DNA of 64,000 nucleotides from Pseudomonas batumici (GCF_000820515.1 NZ_JXDG01000032.1:1-64000), one strand, 5' to 3'; positions 24,711 through 34,845 are shown, counted from the stretch's first letter. The notes: generated from the letters alone by a model not told the origin. Translations and numbers: made by a program.

Positions 24711-25448
24711 ATGATCAAAAATGCACCGCAAGCCCTCTATCGGCGCGCGAAGGACTTTGTGCAAGACAAACTGCGCAGCGGTGAATGGAAGCCCGGAGAC
24801 CTGATTCCGTCGGAAAATCGCCTGGTGCAGGAGCTGGGCATTTCGCGCATGACCGTCAACCGCGCCTTGCGCGAGCTGACGGAAGAAGGCCATCTGCTGC
24901 GGATCTCCGGCGTCGGCACCTTCGTGGCCGAAAGCAAGCCGCAATCGAACCTGCTGCGCATCACCAATATCGCCGACGAAATCATCGCCCGGGGGCACCG
25001 CTACTCCTGTCGCGTCCTGCACCTGGGCCGCGAAGCCGCCTCGATGCCGGTGGCCGCCGCCCTGGCGTTGCCCACCGGCTCGTCGGTGTTTCACCTGACC
25101 TGCGTACACAGCGAAGAAGGCGTGCCGGTGCAGTTCGAGGACCGCTACGTCAACCCCGAACTGGTGCCGGAGTTCCTGCAACAGGACTTCGGCGAACAGT
25201 TGCAACCGGCGCGCTACCTGCTGCAGGTCATTCGCCCCGATGAGATGGAACATATCGTCGAGGCCGGCCACCCCAGCAGCGACGAAAGCAGGCACATGCA
25301 GATCGACGCCCTTGAGCCCTGCCTGATCCTGGTACGGCGTACCTGGAGCCAGAACAAGATCGTCACCTACGTTCGCCTGACCCACCCATCATCGCGTTAT
25401 CGCCTGGGCAGTCGCCTGCCGGTAACGGGCGCCCACAGGGACAGTTGA
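24711..25448 (+). CDS. HutC-type GntR-family transcriptional regulator
   Basis: 245 residues. The N-terminal GntR winged helix is about 10-75 (LRSGEWKPGDLIPSENRLVQELGISRMTVNRALRELTEEG); the C-terminal UTRA domain has EDRYVNPELVPEFLQQDF, EHIVEA and LVRRTW, all close to HutC. HutC represses hut genes and is released by urocanate. Two perfect and one near-perfect TGTA-N2-TACA sites occur in the cluster, which it probably controls. It starts 3 bp after the aminotransferase stop. The effector could be urocanate or an analogue. Confidence 0.9.
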   Translation: MIKNAPQALYRRAKDFVQDKLRSGEWKPGDLIPSENRLVQELGISRMTVNRALRELTEEGHLLRISGVGTFVAESKPQSNLLRITNIADEIIARGHRYSCRVLHLGREAASMPVAAALALPTGSSVFHLTCVHSEEGVPVQFEDRYVNPELVPEFLQQDFGEQLQPARYLLQVIRPDEMEHIVEAGHPSSDESRHMQIDALEPCLILVRRTWSQNKIVTYVRLTHPSSRYRLGSRLPVTGAHRDS

Positions 25449-25457
25449 ACCAAGGCC

Positions 25458-25480
25458 GCAGGCCATTGCAGACGGCCTGC
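25458..25480 (+). terminator. Weak hairpin at the end of the histidine-analogue cluster
   Basis: GCAGGCC (25458-25464) and GGCCTGC (25474-25480) with a 9-nt loop, 9 bp after the regulator stop. There is no T-tract, so intrinsic termination is uncertain. Confidence 0.35.
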
Positions 25481-25611
25481 GCCTGGCCGATACGCTGCGG
25501 AATTGGCCTTGGGGAATTCCCGGGAATTGGCTATAGATCAGGCCATACCCGCCGCCTATTCTTGTTCACGCCCCCCGCTTCCCGGGGTGGCCTGCACACA
25601 GGAGCCCCAGA

Positions 25612-25890
25612 ATGTCCACTCATGTGATCAATATCGTTCGACTGGAGGCCGTCCCGGGTCGTAGCGAAGCCCTGGGGCAACGCTTGAACGAACTGGTCGA
25701 AACCCTGCGCTCGACACCAGGCTGCCTCGACTACTCGGTGACAGGGTGTAGCGATGCCAACGACTGGATCGTGACAGGCCACTGGCAATCCCCCGCCGCG
25801 CTGCAAGCCCATTTCGAGCTGCCGGCGCTGCAAGGTTTTATCGATCTGCTCGGCTGCCAACTGGCCCATAGCATCGACTTCCAGCACTAG
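25612..25890 (+). CDS. Antibiotic biosynthesis monooxygenase (ABM) domain protein
   Basis: 92 residues. A single ferredoxin-like ABM fold is suggested by VINIVRLEAVPGRSEALGQRLNELVETLRSTPGCLDYSV and WIVTGHWQSPAALQAHF. Such proteins include monooxygenases and heme-degrading enzymes as well as non-enzymes. It stands alone between the HutC-type regulator and the convergent TRAP operon; 163 bp separate it from the regulator, with a GGGAATTCCC palindrome at 25512-25521. The role is unknown. Confidence 0.75.
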   Translation: MSTHVINIVRLEAVPGRSEALGQRLNELVETLRSTPGCLDYSVTGCSDANDWIVTGHWQSPAALQAHFELPALQGFIDLLGCQLAHSIDFQH

Positions 25891-25998
25891 CCCCTGCTTG
25901 AGGGCACAAACTCTGAAAGCCCCCGAAGTTCATCACCATGCCCCTCATCGGAACCACAATGACCCGCCGCCCCGGCGTCCGGACCTGACGCGCACAAG

Positions 25999-27282
25999 TC
26001 AGGGCATGCCCAACCAGTGCGGCAGCGTCAGCGAGATCATCGGCACGTAGGTCACCAGGATCAGGAACGCCAGCAGGATCATCAGCCACGGCAACGCCGC
26101 GCGAATGGTCTGCCCCAGGCTCAGCCCGGTCACCGCCGAGGTCACGAACAGGTTCAGCCCCACCGGTGGATGCACCAGGCCGATTTCCATGTTCACCACC
26201 ATGACGATACCCAGGTGAATCGGGTCGATCCCCAGCTTCACGGCAATCGGGAAGAAGATCGGCGCCAGGATCAGCACGATAGCGGATGGTTCCATGAAAC
26301 TGCCCGCCACCAGCAGCACCACGTTGACCATGATCAGGAAACCGATCGGCGTCAGCCCCTCGGACACCACCCAGTTGGTGATCTGCTGTGGGATCTGCTC
26401 AGTCGTCAGCACATGGGCAAACAGGATGGCGTTGGCAATGATGAACATCAGCATGATCGCCAACCGGCCCGACTCCATCAGTACCTTGGGGCAATCGCCG
26501 ATCTTCATGTCCTTGTAGATGAACAAGGCGACAAACGCCGAATACACCGCCGCCACCGCCGCCGCTTCGGTCGGGGTGAACAGGCCGCTGTAGATCCCGC
26601 CGAGGATGATCACCAGCAACAGCAGGCCCCAGAAGGCCCGGCGCGCAGCCGTCAACCACTCGCGAAAGGTCGCGCGCGGTTGGGCCGGCAACTTCTTGAT
26701 CCGCGCCACGATGTAGATCGCCACCATCAGCATCAGGCCCAGCAGCAGCCCGGGAATCACCCCGGCCATGAACAGCTTGCCCACCGAGGTTTCCGTGGCC
26801 GCCGAGTACACCACCATGACAATCGACGGCGGAATCAGGATGCCCAGGGTCCCGGCGTTGCAGATGATGCCGGCGCCGAATGCCTTCGGATAACCCGAGC
26901 GCACCATGCCCGCCACCGCGATGGAACCCACCGCCGCCACCGTCGCCGGCGAGGAGCCGGACAAGGCCGCGAACAGCATGCAGGCCAGCACGGCGGCAAT
27001 CGCCAGGCCGCCGCGAATATGCCCGACACAGGCATTGGCGAAATCGATCAGGCGCTTGGCCACCCCGCCGGTGGTCATGAAGGCCCCCGACAACAGGAAG
27101 AACGGAATCGCCAGGAAGGTGTAGGCGTCCGAGGTTTCGAACAGCTTGATCGCCAGGGAACTGAGGGAGTCCTGGCTGAAGATCAGGATCGACACGGCAC
27201 CCGACAGGCCCAGGGAAATCGCGATGGGCACGCCGAGAAACATGAAGGTGAACAACAGCAGAAACAGACAGAGGACGGTCAT
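25999..27282 (-). CDS. dctM: TRAP transporter large permease (DctM family)
   Basis: 427 residues, hydrophobic throughout, about 12 spans, with DctM patterns (LGVPIAISLGLSGA, LLSGAFMTTGGVAKRLIDFANACVGHIRGGLA, SGSSPATVAAVGSI, GLVHPPVGLNLFV). Its start overlaps the dctQ stop by ATGA. It is the last gene of the itaconate operon; with DctP and DctQ it probably imports itaconate or a related C5 dicarboxylate. The sequence does not fix the substrate. Confidence 0.92.
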   Translation of the reverse strand: MTVLCLFLLLFTFMFLGVPIAISLGLSGAVSILIFSQDSLSSLAIKLFETSDAYTFLAIPFFLLSGAFMTTGGVAKRLIDFANACVGHIRGGLAIAAVLACMLFAALSGSSPATVAAVGSIAVAGMVRSGYPKAFGAGIICNAGTLGILIPPSIVMVVYSAATETSVGKLFMAGVIPGLLLGLMLMVAIYIVARIKKLPAQPRATFREWLTAARRAFWGLLLLVIILGGIYSGLFTPTEAAAVAAVYSAFVALFIYKDMKIGDCPKVLMESGRLAIMLMFIIANAILFAHVLTTEQIPQQITNWVVSEGLTPIGFLIMVNVVLLVAGSFMEPSAIVLILAPIFFPIAVKLGIDPIHLGIVMVVNMEIGLVHPPVGLNLFVTSAVTGLSLGQTIRAALPWLMILLAFLILVTYVPMISLTLPHWLGMP

Positions 27283-27920
27283 CAGTGCTGCTCCTTGTCT
27301 TCGCCCGCCAGCTTGCTCGCTTCGCCGGCTTCATCGGCCAGGCCCAGCCCGGTCTGGCGACGGGTGAAAATGCGGTAGAAGATTTCCAGGTAGCGGATCA
27401 GGACCAGGGCGAAGCCCAGCGGCACGATGACCACGATGTAGCCGACCTTGACCCCGTACTGGTCGAGGTCCTCGGCGCCGATGCCGGCGCTGAGCACCGC
27501 GCCCAGCCATTTGTAGCTGGCCACCATGAACAGCCCGGCGTAGGCCAGGCAGCAGGCGCAGGCGAGCAGCGCCAGGTAGCGCTGCACCGGGCGTGGCGTC
27601 AGCTTGACGAGCGCGTCCACTCCCAGGTGGCCGGCGGTACGCACGCCGTAGGAAATACCGAAGAAGATCAGCCAGCCGAACATGGCCTTGGTCAGGGCCA
27701 CGCTCCAGGTCATCTCCTGGGCCACGGTCATGGTGGCGTCGCCCAGGGTGCTGAAGAAGCCGCTGCTCCAGGCCCAGCGGTCCGCCAGGTTGAAGAACAG
27801 CGTGTAGATGTTGTTGGCCATCACGTAGACAAAGGTCACCAGCGTCATGGCCGCCAGCAGGAAGGCAATGAAGCCTTCCTCGAAATGTTCCCAGATGCGC
27901 CGCAACGATCGCGTTTGCAT
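27282..27920 (-). CDS. dctQ: TRAP transporter small permease (DctQ family)
   Basis: 212 residues from ATG 27920 (MQTRSLRRIWEHFEEG), chosen because GGAG lies about 8 nt upstream and the family begins here; a frame up to 28079 would run into the REP doublet. Four hydrophobic spans, with the family pattern WSVALTKAMFGWLIFFGISYGVRTAGHLGVDALVKL. Translationally coupled to dctM. Confidence 0.9.
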   Translation of the reverse strand: MQTRSLRRIWEHFEEGFIAFLLAAMTLVTFVYVMANNIYTLFFNLADRWAWSSGFFSTLGDATMTVAQEMTWSVALTKAMFGWLIFFGISYGVRTAGHLGVDALVKLTPRPVQRYLALLACACCLAYAGLFMVASYKWLGAVLSAGIGAEDLDQYGVKVGYIVVIVPLGFALVLIRYLEIFYRIFTRRQTGLGLADEAGEASKLAGEDKEQH

Positions 27921-27972
27921 GGACAGGACTCCGCGAGAGGAAAAGGATATATCTAGGTTGAACGCGGTCCCT

Positions 27973-28057
27973 TGTAGGAGCCGGCTTGCCGGCGATGGGG
28001 CCCGTAAGCCTTGCATCGCCTGATCGGCCGTCATCGCCGGCAAGCCGGCTCCCACAG
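27973..28057. repeat. REP doublet (REPIN-like) between dctP and dctQ
   Basis: Two inverted copies of the Pseudomonas REP motif GGAGCCGGCTTGCCGGCGATG: plus orientation near 27973-28000 and minus orientation near 28031-28057. It is inside the operon, in the gap between the binding-protein and small-permease genes, where it can form a long hairpin in the mRNA. Confidence 0.85.
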
Positions 28058-28099
28058 GTGTTCGGTGTTCGCAAGCCAAACGCCTGCACGCCGCGCCTG

Positions 28100-29125
<1,026 letters not shown>

Positions 29126-29279
29126 CTAAAGCCATGCGTATAGAGAATTTCGAATTCCGAGTACCTGCGTTCGGTCCGGATGAACGCTGCCTAAACCCTA
29201 GGTTCGTTGCCGCATGACGGGTACGACGAGGCGTCCGATCAGCGAGTAGGGATCTGCCGGTCGTGCCTGCGGTTATGGC

Positions 29280-30092
29280 CTACGCCAGCGCCAACAACCG
29301 CCGCGCCCGCAACAGCACCGGCGCGTCGACCATCTGGCCGTCGACCTGGTAAGCCCCGGCGCCGCCGCTCCCGGCCTCCACTACCCGCCGGGCCCAGGCC
29401 AGGTCTTCGGCGCTCGGCGCCAGGGCCGCGTGGATCACCGGCACCTGCCGGGGATGAATGCACAGCGCGCCGGCAAAGCCCATTTCATAGGCATGACGGA
29501 TCGACCCGTGCAAACCTTCGGGGTCGTCGATGGCCGGATGCACGCCATCCAGGGGGGCGACCAGGCCAGCGACACGCGAATGCACGATCAGCGCCAGGCG
29601 CGCCTGGTCGAGGGCGAACCCGGCGGCCGCCGAGCCGCTGGAGAGGTTCAGGTCCAGGGCCAGGTCGAGGCCGCCGAAGGACAGCCGCTCGACGCCGGGG
29701 GCGCCGGCGATTTCAGCCAGGTTCAGCAAACCCCGGGCACTTTCGATAATCGGCCAGACCGCTTTGCCGGTCGCGGCCGCGGCGGCCACTTGGAGCGCGT
29801 TCTCGACCTTGGGCAGCAGCACGCCGCTGACCCCGGGATGTTGTTTACAGAACGCCAGGTCAGCCGCATGTTCGGGGTGATCCGGGGCATTGACGCGCAC
29901 CAGGACCCGGGCCAGGGAGTTGTTGGTGAGGAATTGCCCGAGGTTGTCGCGGGCGATCCGCTTGAGGGGCTCCTCGACGGCGTCCTCGAAATCGACGATC
30001 ACCGCATCGGCGCCACTGGCCAGGGCCTTGGCGAAACGCTCGGGACGACTGCCGGGGACAAAGAGCGCGGAGCGGGCAATGAATGAAGACAT
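29280..30092 (-). CDS. ccl: CitE/HpcH-family lyase, probable (S)-citramalyl-CoA lyase
   Basis: 270 residues from ATG 30092 (MSSFIARSALFVPGSRPERF), preceded by AAGGAA. CitE fold motifs: IVDFEDAVEEP, ARVLVRVNAP, LPKVENALQV, PIIESARGLLNL and SFGGLDLALDLNL (Mg-binding Glu/Asp). In P. aeruginosa the equivalent gene encodes (S)-citramalyl-CoA lyase, which yields acetyl-CoA and pyruvate, the last step of itaconate breakdown. Assigned mainly by operon order with ict and ich. Cytoplasmic. Confidence 0.85.
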   Translation of the reverse strand: MSSFIARSALFVPGSRPERFAKALASGADAVIVDFEDAVEEPLKRIARDNLGQFLTNNSLARVLVRVNAPDHPEHAADLAFCKQHPGVSGVLLPKVENALQVAAAAATGKAVWPIIESARGLLNLAEIAGAPGVERLSFGGLDLALDLNLSSGSAAAGFALDQARLALIVHSRVAGLVAPLDGVHPAIDDPEGLHGSIRHAYEMGFAGALCIHPRQVPVIHAALAPSAEDLAWARRVVEAGSGGAGAYQVDGQMVDAPVLLRARRLLALA

Positions 30093-30145
30093 GCTGAGTT
30101 CCTTGTTTTTCTGGAAGAGAGAGCAAGACCGTCGCGACACGGTCA

Positions 30146-30230
30146 CTGTAGGAGCCGGCTTGCTGGCGATCGCGACCGATCGGGCGATACAGGGCTCACT
30201 GGCCTCATCGCCAGCAAGCCGGCTCCTACA
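30146..30230. repeat. REP doublet (REPIN-like) between ccl and ict
   Basis: GTAGGAGCCGGCTTGCTGGC near 30146-30172 and its inverted copy near 30206-30230. It fills the 165-bp gap between ict and ccl inside the itaconate operon, and is a variant (CTGG core) of the doublet at 27973-28057. Confidence 0.85.
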
Positions 30231-30257
30231 AGGGGTGCGATGCCTTCAAGGCCTCAT

Positions 30258-31472
30258 TCAAACCACACCCGCAGCGCGCAACCGGTCGATGGCCTCGGCG
30301 CCAAAGCCCAGCTCGCCGAGAATCGCCCCGGTGTGCTCGCCCAACCCCGGTACCGCATCCATGCGTGGTTCAAACGCCGCATTGCGGGCTGGCGGCAGCA
30401 ACGCCGGCAGTTTCCCCGCCGGGCTGTCGACCTCGCGCCAGCCATCGCGGGCCTTGAGCTGCGGGTGATCCCACACCCCCTGCATGTCATTGACCCAGGC
30501 ATTGGCGATCTGCGCCTCTTCCAGCCGGGCAATCACCTGTGCGGTGCTGAGCCGGGCAAAGCGGTCGACGATGATCTGGCGCAACACCTCCCGATTGGCC
30601 GAACGCTTGAAGTTGGCCGAAAAGCGCTCGTCCACCGCCAGCTCCGGGGTCAGCAGCACCTTGTCGCAGAACGCCGCCCATTCGCGCTCGTTCTGCAAAC
30701 CCAACATCACCGTGCCACCATCCCCCGCCGGAAACGGGCCATAGGGATAGATGGTCGAGTGCGCCGCACCGGCACGCGGCGGTGGTGTGGCACCGTCGAA
30801 GGCGTAATACATCGGATAGCCCATCCACTCCACCAGGCTTTCCAGCATGCTCACGTCGACGCGGCTGCCCTCCCCGGTTTTCTCCCGCAGCAGCAACGCC
30901 GAGAGAATGCCGCTATAGGCGTACATGCCGGCGGAGATATCGGCGATGGAGCAGCCGGCCTTCGCCAGTTCGTCCTCACCCGGGCCGCCGGTCACCGAAA
31001 GAAAGCCGCCCTCGCTCTGGATCAGCAGGTCGTAGGCCTTTTTCTTTTCATAAGGACCGCCTTCGCCATAACCGGAAATATCGCAGACGATCAGCCGTGG
31101 AAACCGCTCGTGCAGCGCCTCGAAGGACAAGCCCATTCGCGCCGCGGCCCCCGGCGCGAGGTTCTGTACCAGCACGTCGGCCTGACCGAGCAACGACTGG
31201 AGGATGTCATCGGCCGCGCCCTGCTTGAGGTCCAGGGTCAGGCTTTGCTTGGAGCGGTTGGTCCAGACGAAGTGCGAGGCCAGGCCCCGGACGCGCTGGT
31301 CGTAGCCACGGGCGAAGTCGCCGCTGCCGGGGCGCTCGATCTTCACCACCCGCGCGCCCAGGTCCGCCAGTTGCCGGGTACAGAACGGCGCGGCGATGGC
31401 GTGTTCGAGGCTGATCACGGTGATGCCATCCAGCGGACGCGGGGCCAGGGTGTTGCCTGCTGCCGTATTCAT
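30258..31472 (-). CDS. ict: Family III CoA-transferase (CaiB/BaiF), probable succinyl-CoA:itaconate CoA-transferase
   Basis: 404 residues. Opening RPLDGITVISLEHAIAAPFCTRQLADLGARVVKIE and the TNRSKQSLTLDLK segment are diagnostic of the family; the catalytic Asp is likely Asp178 in SIADISAGMYA. In the P. aeruginosa Ict-Ich-Ccl pathway this enzyme activates itaconate to itaconyl-CoA. Its ATG overlaps the stop of the MmgE/PrpD gene at 31472. Cytoplasmic. Confidence 0.87.
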   Translation of the reverse strand: MNTAAGNTLAPRPLDGITVISLEHAIAAPFCTRQLADLGARVVKIERPGSGDFARGYDQRVRGLASHFVWTNRSKQSLTLDLKQGAADDILQSLLGQADVLVQNLAPGAAARMGLSFEALHERFPRLIVCDISGYGEGGPYEKKKAYDLLIQSEGGFLSVTGGPGEDELAKAGCSIADISAGMYAYSGILSALLLREKTGEGSRVDVSMLESLVEWMGYPMYYAFDGATPPPRAGAAHSTIYPYGPFPAGDGGTVMLGLQNEREWAAFCDKVLLTPELAVDERFSANFKRSANREVLRQIIVDRFARLSTAQVIARLEEAQIANAWVNDMQGVWDHPQLKARDGWREVDSPAGKLPALLPPARNAAFEPRMDAVPGLGEHTGAILGELGFGAEAIDRLRAAGVV

Positions 31473-32821
31473 CAGCGCAGCTCCTTCAAGTCAGTGGTGT
31501 TACGCAGGTCCCAGACCTGGCGGATCAAGCTCTCGGCCTGCTCGGGCGAGCGGGCGCCGGAAAACTGCAGTAGACGACGGAATTTATCTTCCAGTTCGGC
31601 CCGCGACAGGCTGTTACCGGGGTCGCCCTTGGGCTCGTCGATGGCACCGTGCAAGGTCCGCCCATCCACCGTGGTGACGTTGACCCGACCCAGCCAGCGC
31701 TGGGGATAGGCGCCGTCGACTGCGGGGTCGAGCGTCATGCCGACCTTCTCGCGAAACACCGACACGGCCGGATCGGTCAACGAAAACTGGTGAAACTCCC
31801 GCAGGCCGGCCTTGCCGTGCACGGCGATCAGGCCCAGCACGGTGCCCATGGAGAATTTGGCCTGGTGCACGGTCTGTGGCACCTTGACCCGCCCCAGCAC
31901 ATCGATGGCGCCCTGGTGGACCCGGGCCTCCACATGCCGGATCTGTTCGTGGCTCAAACCTTCCTGCAACATCAATTCCAGCAGCGCATCGGCGGCCGGA
32001 TGGGTATGGCGGCAGGACGCATGGAACTTGAACGAGGTTTCCACCAGGGCCCAACGGCTGCCCAGGCGATCAGACAGCTTCGCCGGATCGGCATCGCTGG
32101 ACATGCCGGCGGCCAGGCCCTGGTCGCCTTCGAGGATATTTCGCGCCCCGGTCAGGCCATCCGCCGTCAGGTAGGCGGCCAGCAGCCCGTCCGCCGCGGC
32201 CTTGGCGGTGTGCAACTGCTTGGAATCGGCGGCATCACGCAGGAACTCCCAGAGCCCGGCCGCCTGGGTACCGGCACTGCCCAGCAGATTGCTGAACTGT
32301 GCTTGATCGAAGTCCATCAGCTTGCCCACGGCGACAGCCGCCGCCAAGGTGCCGACCGTGGCCGTGGTGTGGAAGATCCGATAGTGCGAGCGCCCGAGGA
32401 ACTCACCGATACGGATACCCGCCTCATAGCCGGCCACCGAGGCCAGCAACAGCTCGCGGCCGGACTTGCCCAGATCCTGGGCCGCCGCCAGGGCTGCCGG
32501 GAATACCACCGTGGCCGGGTGCAGCACGGAACTGTTGTGCAGGTCGTCCTGCTCCACCAGATGGGAGGATGCGGCGTTTACCAGGGCGGCGAAATACGCC
32601 GAACTGCCATGGCCATTGACCAGGATGCGCGCCGGGCCATTCGCCGGCCCCATCTTGCGGGCGTAGGCTTCGAACAGTGGAATCGGGTGGGCGCCCTGGC
32701 TGGCCAGGGCCGAGGCCAGCCAGTCGAGGAACAGGTCTTCGGTCCGTTCGAACACCGACGGCGGCACCTGCTCGTAACGCAGGCCGGCGAGGAATTCGCA
32801 CAGGGCTTGGGTATGGCTCAT
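31472..32821 (-). CDS. MmgE/PrpD family protein
   Basis: 449 residues. Family patterns: LVEQDDLHNSSVLHPATVVFPAALA, GYEAGIRIGEFLGRSHYRIFHTTATVGTLAAA and FKFHASCRHTHPAADALLEL. The family includes 2-methylcitrate dehydratase and cis-aconitate decarboxylase, the enzyme that makes itaconate. In an itaconate operon it could act on itaconate isomers or related tricarboxylates, but its reaction here is not established. Gap to the acyl-CoA dehydrogenase gene is 10 bp. Confidence 0.87.
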   Translation of the reverse strand: MSHTQALCEFLAGLRYEQVPPSVFERTEDLFLDWLASALASQGAHPIPLFEAYARKMGPANGPARILVNGHGSSAYFAALVNAASSHLVEQDDLHNSSVLHPATVVFPAALAAAQDLGKSGRELLLASVAGYEAGIRIGEFLGRSHYRIFHTTATVGTLAAAVAVGKLMDFDQAQFSNLLGSAGTQAAGLWEFLRDAADSKQLHTAKAAADGLLAAYLTADGLTGARNILEGDQGLAAGMSSDADPAKLSDRLGSRWALVETSFKFHASCRHTHPAADALLELMLQEGLSHEQIRHVEARVHQGAIDVLGRVKVPQTVHQAKFSMGTVLGLIAVHGKAGLREFHQFSLTDPAVSVFREKVGMTLDPAVDGAYPQRWLGRVNVTTVDGRTLHGAIDEPKGDPGNSLSRAELEDKFRRLLQFSGARSPEQAESLIRQVWDLRNTTDLKELR

Positions 32822-32831
32822 GCTCGATTCC

Positions 32832-33995
32832 TCAGAAGCTGCGCGGCAGTTCGAGCAGGTGCTCGGCCACGTAGGACAGGATCAGGTTGGTGGAGATCGG
32901 CGCGACCTGGTACAGGCGGGTCTCGCGGAACTTGCGCTCGACGTCGTATTCGCAGGCGAAACCGAAACCGCCATGGGTCTGCAGGCAGGCGTTGGCCGCT
33001 TCCCAGGACGCCTTGGCCGCCAGGTACTTGGCCATGTTGGCGCTGGCCCCGGCGTTCTGACCGCTGTCGTATTCCTCGCAGGCGCGCCAGCGCATCAGGT
33101 CGGCAGCCTCGATCTCGATATGGGCTTCGGCAATCGGGAACTGCACACCCTGGTTCTGCCCGATGGGCCGGCCGAATACCACGCGGTCACGGGCGTACTG
33201 CGCGGACTTCTCGATAAACCAGCGGCCATCGCCGATGCATTCGGCGGCGATCAGGGTGCGTTCGGCATTCAGGCCGTCGAGGATGTAGCGAAAGCCCTTG
33301 CCCTCCTCGCCGATCAGGCTGTCGACGGGGATTTCCAGGTTGTCGAAGAACAGCTCGTTGGTCTCGTGGTTGACCATGTTGGCGATGGGCTGCACGGTCA
33401 GGCCGTTGCCGATGGCCTCGCGCAGGTCCACCAGGAAGATCGACATGCCCTCGGACTTCTTCTGCACCTCGGCCAGGGGCGTGGTGCGCGCCAGCAGGAT
33501 CATCAGGTCCGAATGCTGGATCCGCGAGATCCAGACCTTCTGACCGTTGATCACGTACTTGTCGCCCTTGCGCACGGCAGTGGTCTTGATCCTGGTGGTG
33601 TCGGTGCCGGTAGTGGGCTCGGTGACGCCCATCGATTGCAGGCGCAACTCGCCACTGGCCAGCTTCGGCAGGTAGAAGCGTTTCTGCGCCTCGCTGCCGT
33701 GGCGCAACAGGGTGAACATGTTGTACATCTGGCCGTGCACCGTGCCGGAGTTACCGCCGCAACGGTTGACCTCTTCGAGGATCACCGAGGCTTCGGCCAA
33801 CCCCAGGCCGGAACCGCCGTATTCGGTGGGAATCATCGCCGCCAGCCAACCGGCCGCGGTCAGCGCCTTGACGAAGGCTTCGGGGAAACCTTTTTCTTCA
33901 TCGACCTTGCGCCAGTAGGCAGCATCGAATTCGCCGCACAGGGCGCGTACGCCCTCGCGAATGGCGTTGAGCTCTTCGTTGTGATTCGGATTCAT
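32832..33995 (-). CDS. Acyl-CoA dehydrogenase
   Basis: 387 residues from ATG 33995 (MNPNHNEELNAIREGVRALCGEF). Typical flavin acyl-CoA dehydrogenase motifs: MGVTEPTTGTDTTRIKTTA, KVWISRIQHSDLMILLART, RTLIAAECIGDGRWF, QTHGGFGFACEYDVERKFRETRLYQVAPIS. It is conserved in this operon in P. aeruginosa, but the core itaconate route (Ict, Ich, Ccl) has no step for it. It may reduce or oxidise a side CoA ester such as methylsuccinyl-CoA/mesaconyl-CoA (inference). Confidence 0.9.
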   Translation of the reverse strand: MNPNHNEELNAIREGVRALCGEFDAAYWRKVDEEKGFPEAFVKALTAAGWLAAMIPTEYGGSGLGLAEASVILEEVNRCGGNSGTVHGQMYNMFTLLRHGSEAQKRFYLPKLASGELRLQSMGVTEPTTGTDTTRIKTTAVRKGDKYVINGQKVWISRIQHSDLMILLARTTPLAEVQKKSEGMSIFLVDLREAIGNGLTVQPIANMVNHETNELFFDNLEIPVDSLIGEEGKGFRYILDGLNAERTLIAAECIGDGRWFIEKSAQYARDRVVFGRPIGQNQGVQFPIAEAHIEIEAADLMRWRACEEYDSGQNAGASANMAKYLAAKASWEAANACLQTHGGFGFACEYDVERKFRETRLYQVAPISTNLILSYVAEHLLELPRSF

Positions 33996-34017
33996 CAGGT
34001 GATTGCCTTTTTTATTG

Positions 34018-34845
34018 TCAGTCGAAATGCACTTCAGCCTGCTGGGCCAGGCCGCCCGCGTTGCCGGCCCACAACTGGGCAACCCCGGGGCTGACAATTC
34101 GTCCGCCGACTTCGAAGGGTTGTGGAGCGATCAACGGGCGCACACCGCGATAGGAAAAGCGTCGCGGGATCGCCTGCGGGTTGGCCCGGCAGAATGCCCG
34201 CAGGTTCAGGGTGGCGATCATCGGGCCGTGCACCACCAAGCCCGAATAGCCTTCGGTTTCGGTGACGTAGGGGAAGTCGTAATGGATGCGGTGGCCGTTG
34301 AAGGTCACCGCGCTGTAGCGGAACAGCAAGGTCGACGTGGGCTCCACGGCTTCGCGCCAGTCCCCCTGGAGCAGGGCTTCGCCACTGCCCGGCTTGGGCG
34401 GCGTGGGCTCGCGGTAGACGATGTCCTGCTCTTCGCGAATCGCCAACCGGCCATCCTGGGAGTACTCGTGCCGTACCGTGACGAACAGCAAGGCACCGGT
34501 ACGGCCCTGCTTTTCCTCGATATGACTGATGGTCGACAGCCGGGTGGCATCGTGACCGGCGCGCAGGTGCTCGAAAAACTCGAGGCGCCCACCGGCCCAC
34601 ATGCGATTGCGGTTGTCCGCCGGCGGCAGGAAGCCGCCACGGGCCGGATGACCGTCGCCGCCCAAAAGGGTTTCGGCCAGCGGCTCCTGGAAGAAACACC
34701 ATTGCCACAGCGGCGGCAACGCCTCGCCATGGGCCGGAGCCGGTTCGCCGAACGTCGCGGCGATGCGCTTGAGCAGGTTGCGGCTCAATTGGTCATGGGC
34801 TTCTTCGGTCCGTCCCAGCCAGGCACTCAGATCCGTCGCACTCAT
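34018..34845 (-). CDS. ich: MaoC/HTD2-type hydratase, probable itaconyl-CoA hydratase
   Basis: 275 residues from ATG 34845, with AAGGGG about 10 nt upstream. The C-terminal hot-dog motif is HYDFPYVTETEGYSGLVVHGPMIATLNL, the hydratase-2 signature type, and the N-terminal half is the FAS1-like partner domain (LPPLWQWCFFQEP, RMWAGGRLEFFEHL). It resembles mesaconyl-C4-CoA hydratases. In P. aeruginosa the equivalent enzyme hydrates itaconyl-CoA to citramalyl-CoA. It is the first gene of the operon, divergent from a LysR gene. Confidence 0.87.
   Translation of the reverse strand: MSATDLSAWLGRTEEAHDQLSRNLLKRIAATFGEPAPAHGEALPPLWQWCFFQEPLAETLLGGDGHPARGGFLPPADNRNRMWAGGRLEFFEHLRAGHDATRLSTISHIEEKQGRTGALLFVTVRHEYSQDGRLAIREEQDIVYREPTPPKPGSGEALLQGDWREAVEPTSTLLFRYSAVTFNGHRIHYDFPYVTETEGYSGLVVHGPMIATLNLRAFCRANPQAIPRRFSYRGVRPLIAPQPFEVGGRIVSPGVAQLWAGNAGGLAQQAEVHFD

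Noticed and set aside
23760..25385. 541-codon minus-strand open frame
   Set aside because: Antisense to the aminotransferase and HutC-type regulator, both of which show clear family motifs.
26017..27378. 453-codon plus-strand open frame rich in Arg/His/Gln
   Set aside because: Antisense to dctM; the composition is a mirror of hydrophobic codons, not a real protein.
31649..33217. 522-codon plus-strand open frame
   Set aside because: Antisense to the MmgE/PrpD and acyl-CoA dehydrogenase genes; no recognisable domain.
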